This document shows, piece after piece, positions 1 to 10,631 of a DNA stretch of 64,000 nucleotides; the first letter of the stretch is position 1; each line of letters starts with the position of its first letter. Made by a program: the position numbers and the translations under genes. The stretch comes from Harmothoe impar (Eukaryota; Annelida; Polychaeta; Phyllodocida; Polynoidae): positions 18,777,166 to 18,841,165 of the forward strand of contig OX381717.1 in the NCBI GenBank assembly GCA_947462335.1, in the 5' to 3' direction. Under the pieces are notes generated by a model, which saw only the letters and a program-made list of their open reading frames with translations, had not been told where the DNA came from and ran no database searches.

Positions 1-146
1 AGAAATCCAGATTTTATTTACTTGATCGCAGCCATCAAACTTAAAATAGTGAAAGAGCTCAGAACCGGTGATATATTATTGAAAGTTTAAGTTTGAGAGT
101 CAGGATAGTTTAGTCAGCTACACATGACTCCCTATGGAGTAGTGAC

Positions 147-861
147 AGTAGTATTGTATGTATCGGAACGGGACTATAGTTAAGTACTGTTTATTACTCA
201 ATCGACCTGCAGCCAATCAGAGGCCTCCCTTTTGGCGGGAAATTCAAAAGCAGCCAATGAGAGGCCTCCCTTTTGGCGGGAAATTCAAATAGGTCACGTG
301 ACCGGAAGTGACCTACTTCCGGTCACGTGACCTTTGGGCGGGAAATTCAAATAGGTCACGTGACCGGAAGTGACCTACTTAAGAGGGTCACGTGACCACC
401 ATGTTGGCGGGAAATTCAAATAGGTCACGTGACGGGAAGTGACCTACTTAAGGGGGTCACGTGACTACTAGGTTGGCTTTCAAAATAAGTCACTTGAGAT
501 TTTGATGGATAAATAAATTTAAAAAAAGAAAAAAAAAGCAAGCTGAAAAAAGCTTGCTAAAAAATAATTTAAAAATGCGGCTCTTTTTTTCTAGGGGGGG
601 AGGGGCACTCTGGGGGGCACTCTTTAAGATGCATGGGGGGGGGAGGGGGGGGAGGGGGGGGAGGGGAGGGGCAGGGTTTTTTAAGAGTGAGACTCGCTTC
701 TCTGCCCTCTCTAAAAGAGAGGGCAGAGAGGCGAGTCTACTTACCATGAAAGGTATCATGATCGCGTTTATGATGATGTGCATCATGATGTGACTATCTT
801 ACAACCCTATGAGAAATAAGCAAGACATGGGCGTACTTACACGGGCTATTTGTAAACTAAT
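147..861 (+). repeat. Left terminal inverted repeat of the 9.4-kb element
   Basis: It pairs with 8838-9557. From the tip inward it holds two AGCCAAT boxes (211-217, 252-258), four GGCGGGAAATTCAAA units (near 234, 275, 338, 407), six CACGTG cores (about 295-463) mostly inside GGTCACGTGACC, and three GGAAGTGACCTACTT units. A polypurine/G-run block (590-675) follows, then a 22-bp-arm hairpin (691-712 with 716-737). The last ~120 bp are unique and end in TGTAAACTAAT. Confidence 0.85.
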
Positions 862-1589
862 GAATGTGACTTCTTCGTTAAAATCAGTATCTACAACTCT
901 TTTAAGCCTAAGGCTTTTTCTTGAGTTTATTCTTTTGTTCAATTTCGGGCCCACCTCAAAAGAGGAATAGGCCCTCTGTAGCACTTGTCGCTTGCTCATC
1001 AATCAGAGCCGGGGTGTAGAAGGCCCCTGCCCTGTCGGGTACGTTCTCCCTCTGGTACGTTTTTGGTTAGTTTGGAGCTCTCAGTCGACTGTCTTATCCA
1101 CCTTAAAAAAACCAGACTTTCGGTGTCTCATGATAAAACTGGTGCCTTATACTAAGCGCCGGATTACTTTCTCATTTTTTAGTGTTCTATCCGATGCTTA
1201 TTTAATTTTTGCACTGATAAAAACGGTTAGCTTGTACAAATACGCGGTCTATTTAAGTGTTAAGTGTAGAAAATGAACAGAACAGTGCACAGAAAATAGA
1301 GCTACCGACTACATTTCGCCCAGTCACTCAGCGGAGAACAAAAGAACTACTGACGTAGTGTACCCGCTATTCCGACAGTTGGCGCCACCGTTATACTTTT
1401 CCCGCGTGCGACATGAAGCCCTGGGGCGGGTACTGGCTGTTTTGGTTGTAGGTACCGAAACATAAAAAACTACAGCCAGCCCAATGTCATGGTGAGACAG
1501 CTCTCTTATTTTTACCTTGAGTAGCGTCCGTAGGGCCTATGACAAAACCTAGTCCCGTACACTGAGCAGCTTGAGGTCTGAAGGCTCAT

Positions 1590-1641
1590 ACAGAAAAATG
1601 TGTGGGTGTGTGGGTGTGTGGGTGTGTGGGTGTGTGGGTTG
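1590..1641. repeat. GTGTGTGG microsatellite
   Basis: Tandem 8-bp GTGTGTGG-type units, about five copies, inside the 9.4-kb element. A shorter related stretch lies at 2882-2905. Confidence 0.9.
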
Positions 1642-2501
1642 CTTTACGCCTTAGTTAACAGCTATGGTCATTTCAAGAGCGGTGATGGTGATCGAATCTA
1701 TTGGCCCTTTTACCGAGACAAGGGTTCTTTTACATCCCACACTACATAGCAGAGAGACGTCTAGCAGCCCCTAGAGGCCCCGCAGGGGGCTCGAGAGGTG
1801 CCGTGGAGAAGAGCAGATATCTACGAGAGGCCACGCCAACAACCAAATTCTATCTTTATCCCGCGAGAAAAGGAGATAAGGGTCAAGGTTATGAACTATC
1901 AAAAGATTTTAGAGTAAATTAAGTTATGAGATATTAATATAATGTACATATCTAGGGCCCGATATAGGGCCTCTGCAGATCCCCCTTCAGGGCCCCGATC
2001 CATGAGGCCTTAGAAACGGAGCTGGGTCATGTAACCAAGGGAGATCAGCAGTTGTTGATGTCGGCGCTGCCGATAACGCTGGTAAATGACCGTTTTACTC
2101 ATGTTTAGAGTCAGAATAGCTTGAGTATTACTTGAATATCGAAGAGTAGAGGTCAAATTACCCCAGACAAGGTGTTTCCATCTAGAAATTCTCGACAGTA
2201 TTTCCGAAAATTGCAAATATTGGTCCCAACCCCACGGGGCCCCATACCGAGTATTAAAAGTTTGAGATGCAACTTTCATTCATGCTGTTGACCAATCAGG
2301 GGGCTCTGTTTTTACGACCTTGACTACATAGTAAAAGTGATTGACAACGTCAGATATCACTTGACGACGTCAAATATCGATCTGATATTTGATCCCTTGA
2401 TATTTGATTCAAAACCCACATCGAGTGGGATAAAGCCTTTTATCATCTTTTGATTGTGAGGCATACACTTTTCTTACACACAACAGCTGTCATCTATCAA
2501 G

Positions 2502-2735
2502 GGGCTCTGGATAGGGGGTCCCCATGTCGAATGTCGATCTTAGAAAATGACCATGTCACATGACAATGTCACTTAATAATGTTCATATCCCATGTCGATT
2601 TTAAGAAATGTTCATGTCACCTGTCACTATGATTTTTTGGGCCTCATGTCACTTGTCATTAGACCTCATGTCGTTTGTCGATTATAAGAAATGGTCATGT
2701 CACCATATCGAATTTAGCGGTCCACATCCATTATC
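2502..2735 (+). repeat. ATGTC-iterated dispersed repeat, copy 1
   Basis: It begins GGGGCTCTGGATAGGGGG, then alternates ATGTCG and ATGTCAC words separated by ..TTTTAAGAAATG.. spacers and ends near CGAATTTAGCGGTCCAC. The same word pattern recurs at 8068-8228 (reverse), 17013-17185, 18155-18270 and 27543-27650. Confidence 0.6.
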
Positions 2736-3471
2736 AAGTGTCAGGGCATGTTGGCTGCTTGAACACGTAGTCTGTCATCACCCTTGTTTCTGTGCCTTAT
2801 CTAAACAGGCAATTAGTGGCCGCTAGCCGAGAGTACCTCCCTGGTCGCCTCTCCCGAATCTGCTAGACGTCTCACTGATAGGAGTGTGTGGGTGTGTGGG
2901 TCTGTGTGTGTCTGTTCGGTCTGTGTGTGCACGCGTCTTGCGGACCACTGTTAAGCCTGTGGTTGGAGAGCGCGACATAGCCGCTTGCTACACTCTCTAA
3001 ACAGAGGTCCGCAAGACTAGGCCGGATCGCGCTCTTGCTTAAAGGTGCACCTCAACTCAGTGCGCCTTTAACAGCCGCCCCAAATAGGTGAAGTTCTTGA
3101 CGCGGCACAGCGCCTCCCACCAGTAGCCAATCAGCGCGCCGAACGCCGGACACACCTCCACCGTGTGAGCCTCTAAGTAGGTCACACGAATCATACTAAG
3201 ATGCCGATCTCTTCTGTCGGTTCGTCGCGGTGGCCGTGAGTGATCGCACGGTCGCCAAGATTCACTGCCTTGATTGGCAGAGGGGGGGGCTGATTACCCC
3301 CCGTCGGATGAATTGCGGCGAAACCATAATCAATTTTTCGCTGTTTTAGATAAAAGAGATCCAGAGCTATCCGCTCGTCCAAGAATTATTTTTCTATCAG
3401 CCCGGGATCACCCTCAAATTAAGGCCTAAAGTCCAAAAACCCAAAAATTTTTCCCTATGGGATTTCAGTGT

Positions 3472-3527
3472 CTAAGCGTTTTTTGCAGCCCCAAGGAGCA
3501 GCTCACGGGTTCGAACCCTGTAAACGC
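3472..3527 (+). other. tRNA-like T-arm remnant
   Basis: An 8-bp outer stem (AAGCGTTT with AAACGCTT) encloses CACGGGTTCGAACCCTGT, which contains a consensus pol III B-box/T-arm (GGTTCGAACCC). No recognisable D-arm, A-box or anticodon arm lies between. It could be a truncated tRNA gene or a chance palindrome; low certainty. Confidence 0.3.
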
Positions 3528-3879
3528 TTTGACGCGCTTTCGTCGCCTTAGGCGACGTAGACCTACCCTATTTTTTTTTGGACCATGTTACCTGAACACG
3601 GATTATTTTTTTGTTTAGCCCAATGAGCTCACAGCTAGACTAGATACCTCATGTTTTGGATTGGAGAAATCAGCAGAGCAATAAAAAGCGCGGTGAGGCT
3701 AGTGTGGCCCCTGTGAGTTGTAAAATTGGTGCTAAATGTGGTAACCAGGCGGATGCTGAGTTCATTGATATTGTCCGTTAATGATACTTAAGGTGGGTGT
3801 TGTCTAAAGTTTTAATTGATATTACCAATGTGGCCAATAATGACTTCACAGTTGGGGCCCTCGCCCGCAGGTCCCAGAT

Positions 3880-4690
3880 TCAGGGTATTCTTTGTTTATT
3901 GTGTGGCCCCTAAAGAGGGGCCGAGGCTGCCACTGTGCTATGCAACAGCAGCTATTAATTACGCTTCATGTTGGGCAGCATGGATCACTTGATGGGTGAT
4001 ACCTCAAAGCTCAAACACGGCAGAGCCGTGTGTGGCATGCGAGGACCAGTGGGTCAGGGGTGATCCGTTGCAAACAGAATGCTGATCCGTGTGAGGTTCT
4101 GACTTTCTATAGTTTTTTATAAAGCCTTAGATATGGTGTGGTATTTTTCATCTCGCTATAGTTTAGTTGGTATTTAAGGAAACCGCCTCATTTCTATCAG
4201 AAATACACAATATTGAATTGTTTTTTATATTTTAATATATTAGAAGCGCGCTTTGTTGCCTATGTAGCTCATTATGCGTTGAAATGTTCGCGAGCATCGT
4301 AGGAATGTACAAAACCCCTATTGTGGCACCATCTGACGAAAGAGCGGAGAACTATACTAGCGCGTTTCGTTATTCACATCTTTTGACAGGGACTTGGTTG
4401 GTGGCTTTACGCCCTAATTAACAGCTGAAGTCATTTCAAGGGGGGTGATAGTGATCGAATCTATGGATACCTGAAGGTGGAAAGCACACACCCTACACTT
4501 TTACCGAGGCAATGGTGGTGCTGCTCAAAGGGTGTGGCGAGCTAGACTGGAGGATGTAATAACTAAGCAGCAGAAGGACCAAAAAGACAATCTCGTAGTA
4601 GTAGGTCTACTTAGATCTTGAGTAGCCGCCCTTGTGGCTATAATTACCTAGACTAGTTGGCTCTGCCAGCCTGGTCAAGTGAAAATTGGT
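3880..4690 (+). repeat. Diverged upstream copy of the internal ~0.7-kb tandem unit
   Basis: It shares scattered blocks with 4868-6273: GTGTGGCCCCTAAAGAGGGG, GAGGTTCTGACTTTCTATAG, CTATAGTTTAGTTG, TCATCTGACGAAAGAGCGG and TAGTAGGTCTACTT. Divergence and indels make it the oldest of three copies. No coding signal is seen. Confidence 0.6.
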
Positions 4691-4867
4691 AAGGAGACTA
4701 TGAACTAAGCTAACATCTCATAAGTATTAGTTACCACCCCCTCACACCCGTTTAACAACGGATTCAGGGTCTAATTATGGAGACCCTAGAGTAAGATTAA
4801 CAATATATCCCAATGTCTGTAGTAGACATTTACGACATGCAACCTGCCCCCTAGAAGGGATAGATCT

Positions 4868-5577
4868 GACCACAAGTCCGCAAAATGAGACTCCCCCTCT
4901 GAGAGTATCAAGGTTTGCGTATAGTCTCTTGCAGGTTAATCTGTTATCTACCCCTTTGTCGACTTCGCCAAAATCCTGGGAGATTCACTTTAAACCTAAG
5001 GTCTACCCTTTTTATTCTTTGTTTATTGTGTGGCCCCTAAAGAGGGGCCGCGGTGTTGATTAATTACACCACATGTTAAGCAACATGAGATCAAACCTTC
5101 CTCAAAAGCGACAAGGCTCAGAGTCCTGTTGGACGGGAACCCTGTGTGGCATTTCAAGACACCTGGTTGAGTGATCTGTTGCAGATGCCGTTCCGTGAGA
5201 AGTTCTGACTTTATATAGCTTTTATATCGCTTTAGATATGGTGTAGTATTTTCAATCTCACTATAGTTTAGTTGATATTTCAAAGAATCTGCCTCATTCT
5301 ATCAGAAATACACAGCGTTGACATGTTTCTTATATTCAATATATTAGAAGTGTGCTTTGTTGCTTATTATAGGTCATTATGCGTTTAAAATGTTCGCGAG
5401 TATCGTGGAAATGTACAAAAACCCTATTGTGGCGTCATCTGACGAAAAGAGCGGAGAACTACACTAGAGCATGTAATGGCCAGACCAGCAGGCGGCAGCA
5501 GAGTGGTCAAAAGACAATCTCGTAGTAGTAGGTCTACTTGCATGTTGAGTAGCCACCCTTGTGGTTGTAATTACCTT
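4868..5577 (+). repeat. Tandem duplication unit 1 (~710 bp)
   Basis: It starts TGACCACAAGTCCGCAA and repeats at high identity from 5578. It carries a GGCCCCTAAAGAGGGGCC hairpin and an A+T-rich middle. There is no convincing ORF; the longest frames are random-looking. Confidence 0.85.
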
Positions 5578-6273
5578 GACCACAAGTCCGCAATATGGAG
5601 CTCCCCCTCTGAGAGTATCAAGGTTTGCGTATAGTCTCCTGCAGTTTAATCTGTTATCTCCTCCTTTGTCGACCTCGCCAAAATCCTGGGAGATTCACTT
5701 TAAACCTAAGTCCTACCCTTTTTTATTCTTTGTTTATTGTGTGGCCCCTAAAGAGGGGCCGCGGTGTTGATTAATTACACCACATGTTAAGCAGCATGAG
5801 ATCAATCCTCCTCAAAAGCGTCAAGGCTCAAAGTCCTGTTGGACGGGAACCCTGTGTTGCTTTCGAGGACGAATGGTTGAGTGATCCTACCGATCCGTCA
5901 GAGGTTCTGACTTTATATAGCTTTTATATCGCTTTAGATATGGTGTAGTATTTTCAATCTCACTATAGTTTAGTTGATATTTCAAAGAATCTGCCTCATT
6001 CTATCAGAAATACACAACGTTGACATGTTTCTTATATTCAATATATTAGAAGTGTGCTTTGTTGCTTATTATAGGTCATTATGCGTTTAAAATGTTCGCG
6101 AGTATCGTGGAAATGTACAAAAACCCTATTGTGGCGTCATCTGACGAAAAGAGCGGAGAACTATACTAGAGCATGTAATCGCCAGACTAGCAGGCGGCGG
6201 CAGAGTGGTCAAAAGACAATCTTGTAGTAGTAGGTCTACTTGCATGTTGAGTAGCCGCCCTTGTGGTTGTAAT
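5578..6273 (+). repeat. Tandem duplication unit 2 (~700 bp)
   Basis: Direct head-to-tail copy of 4868-5577 with scattered substitutions and one small deletion near 5885. The two units make a local duplication inside the non-coding interior of the 9.4-kb element. Confidence 0.85.
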
Positions 6274-7704
6274 TACCTAGCCTAGTTGACCCTGCCGGCC
6301 TGGTCAAGTGAAATTAGTAAGGAGACCACCCATTAACGTGCTCCACAGTCTTTAGACAGTTAAGACTATAGTCAAGACTGGAGAATTTGGCGAGACGCCC
6401 CTCTGGGAGGTCATAATCCTCAATGTTAGGTGTTAGCTCATTAACATCAGATACCATATTAACAACCCATTTAAATGTTCATTTTAATAGCAACTCACCC
6501 TATTCTGACAAAATCCTATTAGCAGGTAACCTCTGTGTAAACCATACTGCAAACATCTGCTACTTCCAGCGTCTGCCTCGTGACTGATAGTGTACAACAA
6601 GACGAAGTGGGCAGAGATTAGAAAAAATGAAGCTCTTTATATAGCCGAGAGAGCAGCTAATCTGGATGTTCTAAGCTTGTTTTCACCTAGAGCTCCAACC
6701 CTCTTCCAGAGAGAATCAAATCGCTTTTCACCTGAACCCTTCCACCCCTAATCCATCAGCATGAAAAGAGAATTAACGAGTGTAACGTGCGCTACATGTA
6801 TATGGGATTATAGCTGGTGAAGAGATAAAGCCGAGTCACCTGTGTATACAAAGACTACAGGGGGTGATTAACGACAGGTGTGACGCGCCAGCCCGTGAAC
6901 GGATTAAGCCAAAAAAAAATAAAAAGGTATGTTTCAGGTAACATGGGCAGAAAGACTGGAGTCGGTAGGTCGGATTTTTATTTTATTTTATTTTATTTTT
7001 TTAACATGAAAGTACTAGCCATCCTCCGTGGAAATTCTAAAAATGACCCAAAAAGTATAAAAATATGAATTTTTCTTCAAACTTGCTTAAAAAAAAAACA
7101 CGTAGGGTCGACCCTGTTTTGCTAGGGTTGGTCGGGTGACCTGAAACAAACCATTTTTTTTATTTGGCCTTATCTTTCAAGCTGACGCTTAAATTCAACT
7201 AGCCAGCCGCCGTCCACACCACTCACTGCGACAAGAGGAGGTGCTGTTGTTTTACACTTGAGTCGCTTACCACATGGTCTCTACCTCACAGACAGACACG
7301 CGCCCCCTGTAGCTTTTTTTTTGTTTTTTTTTTGTATACACACGCTAATCTCATAACCCCCTTATCCGTTATACAGGTAACGAGTATTCTCTTTTAAAAT
7401 AGCTGCCAGTCAGCTTAGCTCTAGAAGCAAGAAGGCGTGTATAGGTGCCTTATAAGTCGGCAGGGGGTAAATACTAGTGAAAAAGGAAGGCAGGTGTGCA
7501 GGTAGCTTTTCTAACAGACACCTGTGTGCACTAAGCTGCTTAAGTCTAAACCCTCCCGCAGTAGTCAGGTGGCATGTGAAAACTTACTTAACTGATCTCT
7601 TACATTGAGTAGAGTCTCTGTGCTGAGAGAGCCTTTTCAGCCGTTTAAGAGGATTAACTAGGACAGGGTACATAAGGAGTGAAACGCCGAATAGCGGCTA
7701 CTCA

Positions 7705-8062
7705 GTCTCGTGCAGCACAAGCAGCAGCATCTAGCAGCGGCTTCAGCAGCAGCTGCACGTGCAGCACAAGCAGCTGGCAGCGACTTCAGCAGCACAAGCA
7801 GCACGAGCAGCACAAGCCGTAGCATTTGTCAGCAGCATCCGTGACATCGTCAGCAGCAGCCCCCATGACCTTGTCAGCAGCACAAGCAGCCAGCAGCTGC
7901 TGACAGCTGCTTCAGCAGCTGCTGGCAGCTGCTGCACGAGCAGTAGCACAAGCAGTAGCATCTGTCAGCAGCAGCAGCAGCAGCACAAGCAGCCAGCAGC
8001 TGCTGCATGAGCAGCACAAGCAGCACAAGCAGCAGCACCGACAGCAGCAGCAGCAGCAGCAG
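7705..8062. repeat. Degenerate CAG/GCA trinucleotide block
   Basis: About 360 bp are dominated by CAGCAG, GCACAAGCAGC and CTGCTGCAGC words, with uninterrupted (CAG)n runs at 7961-7983 and 8040-8063. Frames through it give Ala/Gln/Ser- or Cys-rich peptides, as expected of any CAG tract. I see no gene. Confidence 0.85.
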
Positions 8063-8067
8063 CAGTG

Positions 8068-8228
8068 TGGACCACTAAAGTCGAGATGAAGCCTAGTGAC
8101 ATTTGACATGAAGCTTGAAAAACACAGTGACAGGTGACATGAGCAATTCTTAAAATCGACATGAGATATGAGCATAATTAAGCGACATCGACATGCGCCA
8201 TGGCTATTTTTTAAGACAAACATCATAT
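8068..8228 (-). repeat. ATGTC-iterated dispersed repeat, reverse copy
   Basis: On the minus strand it reads as ATGTCG...TTTTAAGAATTGCTCATGTCACCTG..., matching the word order of 2502-2735 in the opposite orientation. Confidence 0.6.
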
Positions 8229-8355
8229 GTCATAGCCTCCTCATCCAAACCTCCACTAGTAGTGCTCTATAAGCGCAAGCTGTAAACCCTCTCCTCCCCT
8301 CGTGCACACAGGCGAATTATCAGAGTCAGCCAATGGTGTCAATACCCCTCTCATA

Positions 8356-8632
8356 CAAGGGTCGGGCGCTGCTGGACTATAATAGATGAGTCAAGGACCG
8401 TTCTACTGAGGGTCAGGCAGGCTAAGTCGGACATTCAATGACAGGTAGGTCTTTGACAACCTTGCTTGAAAGTCTGGACAGCATTGACAGACTGGGGCAT
8501 AAGGATCTCGCATGGTCAGACTTTCAAGCAAGTTTTGCTAAAGTCGCGTTATTGAATGTCCGACCTAGCCTGACCCACAGTAGAACGGTCCTTGACCCGT
8601 CTATTATAGTCCAGCAGTGCCCGACCCTTGGC
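8356..8632. repeat. Nested ~280-bp hairpin element
   Basis: Outer arms GGGTCGGGC(G)CTGCTGGACT...GACATTCAAT (left) and ATTGAATGTC...AGTCCAGCAGTGCCCGACCC (right) pair across the segment. Inside, CTTGCTTGAAAGTCTG pairs with CAGACTTTCAAGCAAG. It looks like an immobilised MITE inserted in the larger element. Confidence 0.7.
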
Positions 8633-8837
8633 TGAGAGCAGTTTAAGCGCCATTGGGTGTCTCTGATATTTGCCTCTGTGTAAGATGAGAAAAAAAGTCT
8701 GTTGAAAGACTATATTTCAAGCCAGAAAACTGTAATTAGCTTTCCAAGTTGTTTATTTAACAATATCTTAGCCTAGCAAGCAGCTGTCAGATGTCATCTA
8801 AGAAAAAAAATGTGAGCTGTTAATAGATTCAAGAGAA

Positions 8838-9557
8838 ATTAGTTTACAAATAGCCCGTGTAAGTACGCCCATGTCTTGCTTATTTCTCATAGGGTTGTAA
8901 GATAGTCACATCATGATGCACATCATCATAAACGCGATCATGATACCTTTCATGGTAAGTAGACTCGCCTCTCTGCCCTCTCTTTTAGAGAGGGCAGAGA
9001 AGCGAGTCTCACTCTTAAAAAACCCTGCCCCTCCCCTCCCCCCCTCCCCCCCTCCCCCCCTCCCCCCCCATGCATCTTAAAGAGTGCCCCCCAGAGTGCC
9101 CCTCCCCCCCTAGAAAAAAAGAGCCGCATTTTTAAATTATTTTTTAGCAAGCTTTTTTCAGCTTGCTTTTTTTTTCTTTTTTTAAATTTATTTATCCATC
9201 AAAATCTCAAGTGACTTATTTTGAAAGCCAACCTAGTAGTCACGTGACCCCCTTAAGTAGGTCACTTCCCGTCACGTGACCTATTTGAATTTCCCGCCAA
9301 CATGGTGGTCACGTGACCCTCTTAAGTAGGTCACTTCCGGTCACGTGACCTATTTGAATTTCCCGCCCAAAGGTCACGTGACCGGAAGTAGGTCACTTCC
9401 GGTCACGTGACCTATTTGAATTTCCCGCCAAAAGGGAGGCCTCTCATTGGCTGCTTTTGAATTTCCCGCCAAAAGGGAGGCCTCTGATTGGCTGCAGGTC
9501 GATTGAGTAATAAACAGTACTTAACTATAGTCCCGTTCCGATACATACAATACTACT
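8838..9557 (-). repeat. Right terminal inverted repeat of the 9.4-kb element
   Basis: Reverse complement of 147-861, with small length differences in the G/C homopolymer block (9026-9070). It carries the same CCAAT, GGCGGGAAA, CACGTG and GGAAGTGACC array in opposite orientation and ends in CAATACTACT. The near-identity of two arms 8 kb apart implies a recent insertion or arm-to-arm homogenisation. Confidence 0.85.
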
Positions 9558-9757
9558 AGTGACTCCCCCGTATGGAGTCCTCCAGGTCATGACTCCATAA
9601 GATGGGAGTCAATGTCACGTAGGGAGTCAATTAGCCATGACTCTCTTAGAACAGGGGTCATTATAGAGTTATTATAGAGTCCCACTAATATAAGGGAGTC
9701 CTGAGGAGAGCTACCTCAGTGATCGGGGCCGGACTCTCATTTGAGAGTCGCTGTGAT
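9558..9757. repeat. GACTC/GAGTC-rich array flanking the insertion
   Basis: GACTCC, GGAGTC and GAGAGTC words occur about a dozen times in 200 bp. The same words occur left of the insertion (95-140, e.g. GACTCCCTATGGAGT), so the 9.4-kb element landed inside this array. Confidence 0.6.
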
Positions 9758-9943
9758 TCTACTTATTTTCTCTGTGAAAGTGTGCAGCTGCACACAAAAT
9801 GACTGGCATTGGATCCCTGTTAAGCACTAGTGTGTTTGGATACAATAACTTCCAAAGCCAACCAAGAGGTGACAGGTGCTGATGTTCCGCTAACAAACAT
9901 GCCAGGGAGTATCTACCCGTGGTTACGTACGATTTTCCCATCA

Positions 9944-10592
9944 CACTGAAAACCCAATGGGGGTCTAAAGTGGTCACTACTGACCACTTTTTGGTGGTCA
10001 TGGTGACGGTGTTCTGAGGGAGTATCCCATGGTCACTAGCATGATCATATGTGACCACCCCGGGTGGTCACCTATGAACACTTTTCTGACCTCGACACCT
10101 TTTGAGGAGTAGTATATTTTTCTGCATAATGAGGTATACCTTTCAGCTATTTTCATAATTCCCCCCTCTTCCCACCACCAATCCACATCTGAGAGCGCAT
10201 TATAGCCCAATAGGCCAAATAAGGCATATGTGTGTATAGCTGTATATCAGCCACTCCTCAGACTTGTAGCTATGGTTTCAGGGACACATGAGGTGTCTAT
10301 GCTTACACCTACATGTTTCTGGTAATTCTGGCATGCTTTTCTTTTAACTCCTTGGCATCAACTAATGTTCCAAATAATCTTTATATCCCCCATTTTATGG
10401 AAACCTATGGATCCAGATTAGTAGAGGTATTAAGATCACCTGGAGTAGATGCTGCATATAACACTGTTGTATAGTAGGGCAACCTAGTGGCAAAATCATG
10501 TTCTTACAATGATCACTCCAGGTGGTCAAGTAGGCATGACCACCCAAAGTGGTCAGCATTGACCACCTATATCCAGGCCTGGGTTTTCAGTG
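9944..10592. mobile_element. MITE with CACTGAAAACCCA termini
   Basis: The ends are CACTGAAAACCCA and TGGGTTTTCAGTG, a perfect 13-bp inverted repeat. Subterminal clusters of GTGGTCA/TGACCAC palindromes lie at 9965-10075 and 10510-10572. No coding content. It sits in the presumed intron downstream of the last visible exon of the 10632-11575 protease gene. Confidence 0.6.
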
Positions 10593-10631
10593 CAGAACCT
10601 GCGTCTCAATACATGTGTAATAGATACTTAC

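Larger units (their letters stand above)
147..9557. mobile_element. Non-autonomous Polinton/Maverick-like element, 9.4 kb
   Basis: Bases 147-861 recur as a near-perfect reverse complement at 8838-9557. The ends read AGTAGTATTG...CAATACTACT. The 6-mer AGTGAC directly precedes the left end (141-146) and directly follows the right end (9558-9563), a 6-bp target-site duplication. Known family: Polintons have long TIRs of hundreds of bp, AG termini and 6-bp duplications. No reading frame inside resembles protein-primed DNA polymerase, retroviral-type integrase, packaging ATPase, adenain-type protease or capsid; the longest internal frames are about 80-110 codons and look random or repeat-derived. 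I infer a deletion or derivative element moved in trans. A foldback element is the alternative. Both flanks contain the same GACTC-rich array, so they were probably contiguous before insertion. Confidence 0.7.

Noticed and set aside
490..793. Short frames in the TIR
   Set aside because: Produced by the G-run block; mirrored in the other TIR; no domain.
7743..8226. Ala/Gln- and Cys-rich frames
   Set aside because: Inevitable translations of the CAG block in several frames.
147..9557. Hidden Polinton coding genes
   Set aside because: No frame above ~110 codons and no motif of polymerase, integrase, ATPase, protease or capsid on either strand.
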